Shown here: piece by piece, positions 51,270-59,383 of the stretch | Position numbering within the stretch: position 1 is the stretch's first letter | Layout of the letters: each line of letters begins with the position of its first letter | Assembly: GCF_001457835.1 (NCBI RefSeq) | Contig: NZ_LN898230.1 | Span: 947,600-1,011,599 of the forward strand | Source of the DNA: Fenollaria timonensis | GTDB lineage: Bacteria; Bacillota; Clostridia; Tissierellales; Peptoniphilaceae | DNA: 64,000 nt | Direction: 5' to 3' | Program-made: the position numbers and the translations under genes | The notes under the pieces: generated by a model | Database searches by the model: none | What the model was told of the DNA's origin: nothing | Seen by the model: the letters and a program-made list of their open reading frames with translations, nothing else

Positions 51270-53288
51270 TTATCTAATTCTTAATGTGTTTATTACTGAT
51301 AATAGTGTTACGCCTACATCGCCAAAGACCGCTACCCATAGAGGTAATTGTATGAACAAAGCTAATATGATGATGGCCGCCTTGACAAAACCAGTGAAGA
51401 TTAAGTTTTCAATTATAATCTTGTTAACGAAATGCGATGTGTCAAAGATGTTTACTATCTTTTCAATCTTATCATCCATGATAACGATATCCGACGCTTC
51501 GATGGCTGCATCAGATCCAAGAGCACCCATGCTTAGACCGATATCTGCCCTCTTAATAACTGGTGAGTCATTGATGCCGTCACCAACAAAGGCTACGAGG
51601 CCATCCTTACCTTGCTCTTTCTCGAAGAATTTTATCTTGTCTTCAGGAAGCAGTTCTGCCTCGAATGAATCAATGCCTAAATCATGAGCGACCTTCTCAG
51701 CATATATCTTCGTATCGCCTGTAAGCATAACTGGCTTAACATTTCTTTCCTTTAATTCGCGAACAAGATTCTTTGTCTCGTCCTTTATCTCATCTTCTAT
51801 ATATAGATGCGCGATAAGCTTATCGTCAAGATAAGTGTCAAGAACTTTGTATTCACTTTCTTTTTCACTCGTAATAACCTTAACGCTGCCAAATTTTGTT
51901 TCAGCTGAAACACCATTCTTAAGGCTTGTGTAAGAAATTATCTCTTCTTTGTTTATAGCCTCTCTATCGTCAAGTATAGCGCTTGCTATAGGATGCTTTG
52001 AGTGATACTCAGCAAGTCTTGCTAAGTGCAGAGCTTCTTTCTCATCCATGCCAATGGCTTCAACACGAACTAGCTTAAACTTGCCGCTAGTTAGTGTACC
52101 AGTCTTGTCAAAACAGAAGGTCTTTATATTTCTAAATTGATCTAAGAATTTTGTTCCTTTGAAAAGAATACCGTTCTTGCTCATCTTGCCTATACCTGAG
52201 AAATATGCTAATGGCACTGAGATGATGATTGCGCATGGGCACGATACTATAAGAAAGGCGAAGCATGTGTGAAGAGCTTCCTTAAGTGGCATTATATTTA
52301 ATACTGGTGCTAATAGTGCAATCATTGCCGCAATCAAAACGACTATAGGTGTATAGACCCTAGCAAATCTCGAAACGCCTGTCTCAAGATTAGCCTTATC
52401 GCTTTGTGAGCTTCTAACAAGCTCTTGTATTCTAGCTGCTGTTGAATTCTTCGCAAGTTTAGTAGTCTCAATAATTAAGTAGCCTTCCTTGACTATAGCG
52501 CCTGAGTAAACCTCACTATTGATATCAACATAAACTGGTTCTGACTCGCCGCTTATATGAGCGTTATCGACCTTTGCGCTTCCTTCAATAACAGTGCCGT
52601 CTATGGCGATGGACTCGCCTTCACGAACTATTATCTTAGAGCCAATAGCAACGTCCGCTGGTTCAGATTGAATTTCTTTGCCATTATCCAAAACTGTTGC
52701 AAAAACTGGTGACTTAACTATAAGCTCCTTAATCTTGTCTTTTGACTTATCAACTGCTATGTCACTAATTATTTCTCCGATTTGATATAAAAGTGATACC
52801 AAAACTGCCTCTAGATACTCGCCTATGAATATGGCGCCTATGGTAGCGACACTCATTAAAAACTCTTCAGCAAGTACACCATGAAAAGCGCCTTTAACGC
52901 CGTTAATGATGATGTCGTACGAGATGACGATGTATGCTATGGCGAAGAAGACCATCTTGTACGGGCTGTCTATGAATAAAAATGCTGCTAAGGCAAGTAG
53001 CGATACTGCTATCCTTAGTAAAAATATTTTTGAAAAGCCCTCTTCCTCTTCTTCTTCGCTCTCTTCTTCACCGCGTGTAACTAAGACGTCTGGCTCTAAG
53101 TCATTAATGTATTTAGTAATCTCTCTTAAAGCTACCTCACCATCTGCTCCGTCTTTCATTTCAATACTAAGAGTAGTATTTATAAAGTCTAGACTTGCGC
53201 TTTCGACTGATGCATGATCATTTGCAAAGCGCTCTATCTTTTGTGCGCAATTGGCGCAAGTAAGTCCATTTAAAAATAATTTTTCCAT
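51270..53288 (-). CDS. Heavy-metal P1B-type ATPase (zinc/cadmium type)
   Basis: 672 residues. An N-terminal HMA metal-binding domain has GLTCANCAQKIE. The membrane CPC motif lies in VSCPCAIIISVPLAYFSG, the phosphorylation site in FDKTGTLTSGKF and the hinge in GDGINDSPVIKRADIG, with GALGSDAAIEASDIVIMDD after it. The pattern (SCPCA, single HMA, GxGSDAAxExAD) points to Zn2+/Cd2+/Pb2+ rather than Cu+. It is expressed alone from its own promoter; no ArsR-type regulator is adjacent. Confidence 0.93.
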   Translation of the reverse strand: MEKLFLNGLTCANCAQKIERFANDHASVESASLDFINTTLSIEMKDGADGEVALREITKYINDLEPDVLVTRGEEESEEEEEEGFSKIFLLRIAVSLLALAAFLFIDSPYKMVFFAIAYIVISYDIIINGVKGAFHGVLAEEFLMSVATIGAIFIGEYLEAVLVSLLYQIGEIISDIAVDKSKDKIKELIVKSPVFATVLDNGKEIQSEPADVAIGSKIIVREGESIAIDGTVIEGSAKVDNAHISGESEPVYVDINSEVYSGAIVKEGYLIIETTKLAKNSTAARIQELVRSSQSDKANLETGVSRFARVYTPIVVLIAAMIALLAPVLNIMPLKEALHTCFAFLIVSCPCAIIISVPLAYFSGIGKMSKNGILFKGTKFLDQFRNIKTFCFDKTGTLTSGKFKLVRVEAIGMDEKEALHLARLAEYHSKHPIASAILDDREAINKEEIISYTSLKNGVSAETKFGSVKVITSEKESEYKVLDTYLDDKLIAHLYIEDEIKDETKNLVRELKERNVKPVMLTGDTKIYAEKVAHDLGIDSFEAELLPEDKIKFFEKEQGKDGLVAFVGDGINDSPVIKRADIGLSMGALGSDAAIEASDIVIMDDKIEKIVNIFDTSHFVNKIIIENLIFTGFVKAAIIILALFIQLPLWVAVFGDVGVTLLSVINTLRIR

Positions 53289-53329
53289 TGCTGCCTCCTA
53301 ATCTATGTCTTTTAAATTTATATAAATGC

Positions 53330-53372
53330 AATATTTATATGTATGAACACATAAACATATATTTATATATCA
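53330..53372. promoter_or_regulatory. AT-rich imperfect inverted repeat, possible metal-sensor operator
   Basis: The sequence around ATGTATGAACACATAAACAT (minus-strand leader of the ATPase) is a poor dyad in the position where SmtB/CadC-type repressors bind. Weak evidence. Confidence 0.25.
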
Positions 53373-53377
53373 ATACT

Positions 53378-53406
53378 AATATAACACAAATATATTCAAA
53401 ATGCAA
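53378..53406 (-). promoter_or_regulatory. Promoter of the P-type ATPase gene
   Basis: TTGCAT (53401-53406) and TATATT (53378-53383) with a 17-base spacer on the minus strand. Confidence 0.55.
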
Positions 53407-53467
53407 GAGTTTTTTTTAAATTTTTTAATTCTTTTAACAGTTTTGTATACATTTAAGACGCGCTATA

Positions 53468-53476
53468 TGTTATAAT
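53468..53476 (+). promoter_or_regulatory. Extended -10 promoter of the ABC/exoprotein operon
   Basis: TGTTATAAT (TG-N-TATAAT) on the plus strand, 26 bases before the start codon of the ATPase subunit, with AAGGAGG in between. Confidence 0.6.
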
Positions 53477-53501
53477 CAAGATATGTAGTAAAGGAGGAAA
53501 C

Positions 53502-54227
53502 ATGCAAGAAATTATCGAACTGAAAAATTTAAAGAAAGCATTTAAGATCGGTAAAGAAAGTCTTCTTGTACTTAAAGGCATTGACCTAACTCTATATAAG
53601 GAGCAAGCGATATGCATTGTTGGACCATCTGGTTCAGGTAAATCTACTCTTTTAAATATGATGGCTGGACTTGAAAAGCCAACGTCTGGGGAGATAGTTG
53701 TCGGCGGTATACACATAGAGAATCTTAACGAGGATGACCTAACTAAGTTTAGGCAACTCAATGTTGGTTTTGTGTTTCAATCGTATAACCTCATCCCTAC
53801 CCTAACAGCACTTGAAAATGTTGGATTGGGTTTGATATTTAAAGGCATACCTAAGAAAGAAAGAGATGAGCGTAGCGCGTATCTACTAGAGAAGGTTGGT
53901 TTGAAAGATAGAATGAAGCACAAACCAAGTGAGATGAGTGGTGGTCAGCAGCAAAGAGTAAGTATAGCGAGAGCTTTTGTTAATAAACCGAAGATAGTCT
54001 TTGCGGACGAACCAACAGGTAACCTTGATACTAAGACTAGTGTCGAGATTATGGAACTTATGACTACTATGACGAAGAAGGATAAACAGACGCTTATCAT
54101 AGTAACTCATGACTTAGAAACAGCAGTCTACTCAGACAGAATCGTTCACGTGCGTGACGGTCTGATTGAAAAGGACGAAGTAAACAGAAATAAAAAGGAG
54201 GCAGAATTAAGTGAAGAAGATATTTAG
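53502..54227 (+). CDS. MacB/LolD-type ABC transporter ATPase
   Basis: 241 residues. Walker A GPSGSGKSTLLNMMAG near 38-53, Q loop FVFQSYNLIPTLTALENV, signature MSGGQQQRVSIARAF and Walker B IVFADEPTGNLDTKT mark the MacB/LolD/FtsE-like class. It pairs with the FtsX-type permease two genes downstream, with a large exoprotein gene between. These systems move lipoproteins, peptides or toxic compounds by mechanotransmission. Confidence 0.95.
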   Translation: MQEIIELKNLKKAFKIGKESLLVLKGIDLTLYKEQAICIVGPSGSGKSTLLNMMAGLEKPTSGEIVVGGIHIENLNEDDLTKFRQLNVGFVFQSYNLIPTLTALENVGLGLIFKGIPKKERDERSAYLLEKVGLKDRMKHKPSEMSGGQQQRVSIARAFVNKPKIVFADEPTGNLDTKTSVEIMELMTTMTKKDKQTLIIVTHDLETAVYSDRIVHVRDGLIEKDEVNRNKKEAELSEEDI

Positions 54228-56649
54228 CATTTTATTAATAGCTGTAATGATGATAAGCAGCTTGAGTGTGAATATATTTGCAGGTAAGGGTGGATCAGGA
54301 CCAGTTAGTGAAAATTTGATATCAGATAATTTAGTAGAGCTTAATGCAGATGGAAAAGTAGTTGTAGAATTTAAGTTAGTTAATGCAAATAAAGAAGACT
54401 ACACTAATATTAAAGCTGAAATTAAAAATAAGAACTGCTACGTTGAAGATTATAAAAGTAAAGATGGTATAATTTATGTAACTGTTAGAGCACCTAAAAC
54501 AGCTGAGGCAGGAAGATATCGTTTAAATGTTACAGCGCAATACAAAAAAGGTAATGACATTATAAATGTATCTGGAACGTCAATAATAAAGGTCAAAGAA
54601 TATAGCGGCACACCAGATGTAAATCCAGATACAAATCCTGGCACTACACCAGAAGAAAGACCAAAAGAAAAAATTGATGAAATCGATTTAATAAGTAATT
54701 CAACAACAGAATTAAATCCTGGTGATGACGGATCAGTTATTTTTGAAGCAGATAGATTTTTCTTTGGATTAAGTTTCTATGGAGTTAGAGCTACAAGTGA
54801 TAACCCTAGTAATTGCTACATTGTAAATGCCTATGGTGGCCGTGATGTTGAAGTAAGAGTTAGAATACCTCAAAGCGCTGAAGCAGGTACTTATAAAATT
54901 TCTGTTACAGGTAAAACTAGAATTAATGGTGAAGTTGTAAAAGTATCTGGAGAAGCTTATGTAAGAGTAAACGGCGGAAGTCAAAACAAGGCTCAACTAA
55001 AAATAAACAGAGTTGACGTTCTACCTGAAGCAAATATTGTACCTGGCTCATATGTAGCTCTTGGATATGAAATTGAAAACATTTCTGATGTTTTAGCGAA
55101 AAATATCGATCTAAATATCTCTTTACCTGCTGAAGCTGGTCTATCTGTTAGAGGCGGCACTACTACTCAAAAAGTTAAAGCCATCGAACCCGGTAAAAAA
55201 ACATATGTTTACTATGAGATGAACGTAGGCAAGACTGCTAAGTTTGGTTCATATGAAATAAAAACTTCACTAAGCTATGAAAGTGAATTTAATAAAGAAG
55301 CAATAAAAGAAGAAACATCTGCCTTTATTAATATAGGTGGAGATGCTTCACAAAACTCACAATTAATAATACAAGACCTAAAGTTTCCAGCAGCAACACT
55401 TGGAGTAAACAAAACATTCGATGTAAGCTTCAAGATCAGAAATCAAGGTCAATCCGTTGCTAAAAGCATCAGAGCAAGCGCTAAGAGCGACGACCCATCA
55501 GGCGTTGTATCAAGAACAGTCTCCGACATACTTGTTAGGGACCTAGCTCCTGGCGAAGAAGAAACAGTTAGCTACAAATTCTTTACAACAAAGGGCGGCT
55601 CGACTAAGAACTACCCTATCAATATTAAGATAGAATATCTTGATGATTTTACTGATTCAAAAGAGCCAAAAACTGTTGAGCAAATCGTCGGCGTCTTCCT
55701 AAACAACCCAGAAAACATTGGCGATGGTAAAGACGCGAAGAAATCAACACCTAAGCTAATTATAGATAGATACGAATTCACTCCAAAGCTTCCACTTGCT
55801 GGAAATGAATTCGAAATGAATCTATCATTCTATAATACAAATGCGAAAAAAGCAGTTAAAAATATTAAGATAGATCTAACAAGTCAAGACACTACTGATA
55901 ATAACTCAAACACATCAGGCTCATCAGTCTTTACTCCAGTTGATAGCTCAAATACCTTCTACATTGGTAGGATAGCTCCAAATGGCAAAGTTGAAAAAAC
56001 TATCAAAATGTTTGTTGTGCCAGACGCTACAGCAAAGACATATACTATCACAGCTAATTTTGAATATGAAGACGATGAAAATAACGAGTACAAATCAAGT
56101 GAAAATATTGGCGTGCCAGTTTATCAAGAATCAAAACTTGATATTGACCCAATAAATTATCAAACAAACGCCTTTGTTGGTGACAACATCCCTATCACAG
56201 CAAACTTCTATAACACAGGTAAAGTTACCCTATATAACTTCAAAGTGACTTTAACATCTGATAACGCCACTATAAACAACGGCACATACTATATCGGTAA
56301 CTTCAACTCAGGTGGACAAGACATTTATGAAGGCTCAATCATGCCGAATGAACCAGGCGAGATCAAAGCTCAATTGAAATTCTCATATGAGGACTCAACT
56401 GGTGAAGTCAAAGAACAAACTGAAGATATTAATATAACAGTTGATGAAGCTCCACCTATGGACCCAGAGCTTGGACCAGACGGAATGCCAATGCCAGACG
56501 GCAATATGGCTGTAGACGTGCCATGGTATAAGAATCCGCTATTCTATATACCAACTGCTCTAGTCTTATTAGGAGCAATCGCTTTTGTAATATTTAAAAA
56601 GATTAAAAATAAAAATAAAGAAAAGGATCTGAAGATAGATGAAGACTAA
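54211..56649 (+). CDS. Large membrane-anchored repeat protein (COG1361/CARDB-like)
   Basis: 812 residues. It begins with GTG, overlapping the ATPase gene by 17 bases, with a good AAGGAGG upstream. A signal peptide (KKIFSILLIAVMMISSLSVNIFA) leads to several Ig-like beta repeats. Repeats recognisable by eye share a pattern such as NTGKVTLYNFKVTL, NQGQSVAKSIRASA, NISDVLAKNIDLNI (COG1361/CARDB-type). A C-terminal membrane anchor (FYIPTALVLLGAIAFVIF) and basic tail end it. It probably extends into the wall and serves the transporter as an external partner, taking the place of a MacA-type adaptor (inference). Confidence 0.8.
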   Translation: MKKIFSILLIAVMMISSLSVNIFAGKGGSGPVSENLISDNLVELNADGKVVVEFKLVNANKEDYTNIKAEIKNKNCYVEDYKSKDGIIYVTVRAPKTAEAGRYRLNVTAQYKKGNDIINVSGTSIIKVKEYSGTPDVNPDTNPGTTPEERPKEKIDEIDLISNSTTELNPGDDGSVIFEADRFFFGLSFYGVRATSDNPSNCYIVNAYGGRDVEVRVRIPQSAEAGTYKISVTGKTRINGEVVKVSGEAYVRVNGGSQNKAQLKINRVDVLPEANIVPGSYVALGYEIENISDVLAKNIDLNISLPAEAGLSVRGGTTTQKVKAIEPGKKTYVYYEMNVGKTAKFGSYEIKTSLSYESEFNKEAIKEETSAFINIGGDASQNSQLIIQDLKFPAATLGVNKTFDVSFKIRNQGQSVAKSIRASAKSDDPSGVVSRTVSDILVRDLAPGEEETVSYKFFTTKGGSTKNYPINIKIEYLDDFTDSKEPKTVEQIVGVFLNNPENIGDGKDAKKSTPKLIIDRYEFTPKLPLAGNEFEMNLSFYNTNAKKAVKNIKIDLTSQDTTDNNSNTSGSSVFTPVDSSNTFYIGRIAPNGKVEKTIKMFVVPDATAKTYTITANFEYEDDENNEYKSSENIGVPVYQESKLDIDPINYQTNAFVGDNIPITANFYNTGKVTLYNFKVTLTSDNATINNGTYYIGNFNSGGQDIYEGSIMPNEPGEIKAQLKFSYEDSTGEVKEQTEDINITVDEAPPMDPELGPDGMPMPDGNMAVDVPWYKNPLFYIPTALVLLGAIAFVIFKKIKNKNKEKDLKIDED

Positions 56650-58042
56650 AGATCTAATATTGATGAGTTTGAGAAATCTTAATCGTCGTAAATTAAGAAC
56701 ATTCTTAACAGTATTAGGTGTAGTTATTGGCTCCATATCCATCATCATGATGATATCCTTAGGCTTCGGTATGACGGACTCAACTAAAAAGCAGCTTGCA
56801 TCAGCGGGCTCCTTAACTCAAATAGACATCTACCCCGCCAATAGATATGGTGGCATGGATGAGGAAGATGGTAAGAAGAAAAAAACTGACAAGGTGGCTA
56901 AGCTTGACGACGCATCTGTTGAAAAGCTAAAAAAGATTCCTCACGTAGAAGCAGTTCTTGCTACTGAGCAGTTCGAAGCGCAAATCAATGTCAAGAACCT
57001 ACAAGGCTACGCGAGCATCATAGGCGTTGACCCAGTTGAATACGCGAAGTTCGATATAAGGCTTGACAGCGGTAGAATGCTTCAAGAAGGCGATGTGAAT
57101 CAAGTGGTAATGGGCCGAGACGTGCTTAGATGGTTAAGCAACCCGCAAAGGCCTCGCATGGGAGCCTCGCAGCAAGAAGAAAGAGACCCTCTTACAACGA
57201 AGATGTTTTTAACGCTTAATCAAGCTGGTGGCTACGACCCAGATGGTAAAATCAATGAGGCTAACAAGCCTAAGCAAAAATATCAAATAGAAGCAGTCGG
57301 CGTATTTAGAGATGATGACTATGAAAATAATTATTATATCGTTATGCCGATAGATTATCTTAGAAAGATGAAAAAGGATGCCAAAAAATTACAAGCAGGC
57401 AATAGGCAAAATGGCTACAATGACTATATGTTTGGCGGACGTCAAGATAAGGAAAATAAATACAATAACATCAAAGTTAAAGTAGATAATGTTGACAACG
57501 TTCAAAAAGTTCAAGAGCAAATCGAAGCTATGGGTCTTAAGCCGCACTCGCTAAACGATATCCTAGTCGAAATCAATAACTCATCTAAAACACAAAGACT
57601 GATACTTGGCGGTATCGGCGCCGTATCCTTACTTGTCGCAGCCATCGGTATCTCGAATACCATGGTCATGAGTATATATGAAAGAACTAAAGAGATCGGC
57701 GTTATGAAAGTTATAGGTGCGAGCGTCTCCGATATTAAAAAGATGTTCCTTACTGAATCAGCTTTCATCGGGCTACTCGGCGGCCTAGTAGGTATAGTCC
57801 TCAGCTACGCGATAAGCGCCCTCATCAATTACTTGGGCGTGAAATATGGCTTTGCTGCCAATATGTCTGGAGGCGGATTCTCGCCAGACTTTGATCCATC
57901 TCAGTTAAAGATGTCAATCATACCAGCTTGGCTAGCACTAGCGTCCTTAGTGTTCTCAGCACTAATAGGTATAGTATCAGGTTACTTCCCTGCTAAGAAA
58001 GCAACTAAGCTAAGTGCACTTGAAGCGATGAGACAAAACTAA
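56639..58042 (+). CDS. MacB/FtsX-type ABC permease
   Basis: 467 residues. One N-terminal helix (LRTFLTVLGVVIGSISIIMMISLGFG), a large extracytoplasmic MacB_PCD domain (about 45-330), then three helices with SIYERTKEIGVMKVIGASVSDIKKMFLTES (split over two runs: SIYERTKEIGVMKVIGAS and SDIKKMFLTES) and a final PAKKATKLSALEAMR motif. It overlaps the exoprotein gene by 11 bases, so all three genes are one operon. Confidence 0.93.
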   Translation: MKTKDLILMSLRNLNRRKLRTFLTVLGVVIGSISIIMMISLGFGMTDSTKKQLASAGSLTQIDIYPANRYGGMDEEDGKKKKTDKVAKLDDASVEKLKKIPHVEAVLATEQFEAQINVKNLQGYASIIGVDPVEYAKFDIRLDSGRMLQEGDVNQVVMGRDVLRWLSNPQRPRMGASQQEERDPLTTKMFLTLNQAGGYDPDGKINEANKPKQKYQIEAVGVFRDDDYENNYYIVMPIDYLRKMKKDAKKLQAGNRQNGYNDYMFGGRQDKENKYNNIKVKVDNVDNVQKVQEQIEAMGLKPHSLNDILVEINNSSKTQRLILGGIGAVSLLVAAIGISNTMVMSIYERTKEIGVMKVIGASVSDIKKMFLTESAFIGLLGGLVGIVLSYAISALINYLGVKYGFAANMSGGGFSPDFDPSQLKMSIIPAWLALASLVFSALIGIVSGYFPAKKATKLSALEAMRQN

Positions 58043-58053
58043 ATAGATAAAGG

Positions 58054-58090
58054 CAAAAGAGTGAGCAAATTAATCTGCCCACTCTTTTTT
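58054..58090 (+). terminator. Terminator of the ABC/exoprotein operon
   Basis: AAGAGTG/CACTCTT stem with TTTTTT after it on the plus strand, just past the permease stop. Confidence 0.8.
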
Positions 58091-58100
58091 CGCATAACGA

Positions 58101-58124
58101 TGGCGATGGACTCATCCATCGCCA
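58101..58124. terminator. Hairpin between convergent genes
   Basis: TGGCGATGGA/TCCATCGCCA, a perfect 10-bp stem with a 4-base loop between two convergent genes; it may stop either transcript, though no T run follows. Confidence 0.55.
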
Positions 58125-58141
58125 ATATTTATCTTTATAAT

Positions 58142-59269
58142 CTATTTCTTCTTCTCTGGCTTTACATCTTGTACTAAAAATACTGTGTTAAGCGCTCTTC
58201 CTGCATTTCTAAAGTACTTGCCATTCGCGTACATAGCGCTCGATGCGCCGCCATCAAGATTAAAGGCGTCAGTGCAGCCAAGGTCTTGCATTATGCCTGT
58301 GATTTGCGCCATAGTTCCCGAAGTAGTCACCATGACTAATTGATTTGACTTATTGATGCCTATCAAGGTTCTTGCGCCTGCACCAGTCGTCATCTTTGCT
58401 TCCATGCCCTTTACATACGTTTCGTAAACGCTATTTGTGTTTTCTATTAGTAATGGTCCTGCTGAGATTATCTCAGTCACTTTTGTATATGGAATTTTTT
58501 CTCCATTGTAATCAAAATCAGTTTCAGTCACAAAGCCGTCTTTAGTCTTCTTTGATAATACTAGTTCAAGTTCAACAGTTCTTCCAATTTTGAATCTATC
58601 ATCAATATATTTATCGTCGCAAGCCTCTTTGCCATAGTAAATAATGTAGCCATTCTTTGGTAAAACCATGTTTTCAGATGATTTATATACTTTACTTACT
58701 TTATTATCAACAACTTCTATAACAGTTCCGCCGCCAAACTTAGTAGGAGCGTTTCTATATGAATTATATACGTATGCAGTCATTTCGCTTGTTAAATTGC
58801 CATTGACATCCCAAATCTCAAAAGTGTTTGCTTTATTTGGTATAGTCCAATCATTCTCCCTTAATCCATCAAGAAAGCCATTGTAGCGAAGAAAGCCTTG
58901 TACTATCTTAAATTTATTTTTATCAAAAACAAGTAGACTCGCGTGATCGCCAGACATGTTTATCATCGTGCCCTCAGTCATTTGTGTGCCATATGGGTAG
59001 TAGCCACCCTTGTATGCTTCAAAATAATTTGCATTTATCGCTGCTCTTGGCTTGTATGACGCGATATAATTTTTGAAATTCGTAACGCCAACTTGCTTCA
59101 TATTTGGCTTAACCACCTTAAAAGCAGTAGTATCGTCAGCTGTAACAGTAATTACATTGCAGCTTCTGTTTCTAAGCTTCACTTGTTTCACTTCAGTCTT
59201 TGCGAGTAGATTCACTTGACTTGCAAGTATCATGATGACCATGACTAGCGCCAATATTTTCTTCTTCAT
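58142..59269 (-). CDS. Secreted phosphodiester glycosidase (NAGPA domain)
   Basis: 375 residues. Signal peptide (MKKKILALVMVIMILASQVNLLA). The domain core shows NANYFEAYKGGYYPYGTQ near 80, GARTLIGINKSNQLVMVTTSG near 295 and the metal/active-site segment GCTDAFNLDGGASSAMY near 335. This DUF2233/NAGPA family removes phosphodiester-linked sugars and is often found with cell-surface polymers. No linked wall gene is here. Confidence 0.88.
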   Translation of the reverse strand: MKKKILALVMVIMILASQVNLLAKTEVKQVKLRNRSCNVITVTADDTTAFKVVKPNMKQVGVTNFKNYIASYKPRAAINANYFEAYKGGYYPYGTQMTEGTMINMSGDHASLLVFDKNKFKIVQGFLRYNGFLDGLRENDWTIPNKANTFEIWDVNGNLTSEMTAYVYNSYRNAPTKFGGGTVIEVVDNKVSKVYKSSENMVLPKNGYIIYYGKEACDDKYIDDRFKIGRTVELELVLSKKTKDGFVTETDFDYNGEKIPYTKVTEIISAGPLLIENTNSVYETYVKGMEAKMTTGAGARTLIGINKSNQLVMVTTSGTMAQITGIMQDLGCTDAFNLDGGASSAMYANGKYFRNAGRALNTVFLVQDVKPEKKK

Positions 59270-59334
59270 AATACTACCTCTCTTCGTTTACTTTATTCTA
59301 TTATATAAGAAATGAAATATAATTGCAAGAGAAA

Positions 59335-59363
59335 AGCTGAAGTATTTCTACCTCAGCTCTTAA
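59335..59363 (-). terminator. Terminator of the surface-protein operon
   Basis: GAGCTGAGGTA/TACTTCAGCTTTT stem-loop (with loop GAAA) and T-rich tail on the minus strand, 3' of the SLH protein gene. Confidence 0.65.
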
Positions 59364-59383
59364 TCTTATTTAGCTAGTTAATC

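Noticed and set aside
53453-53761. 102-codon minus-strand Ser/Pro-rich frame opposite the ABC ATPase
   Set aside because: It is the shadow of the ATPase gene, whose Walker motifs are on the plus strand.
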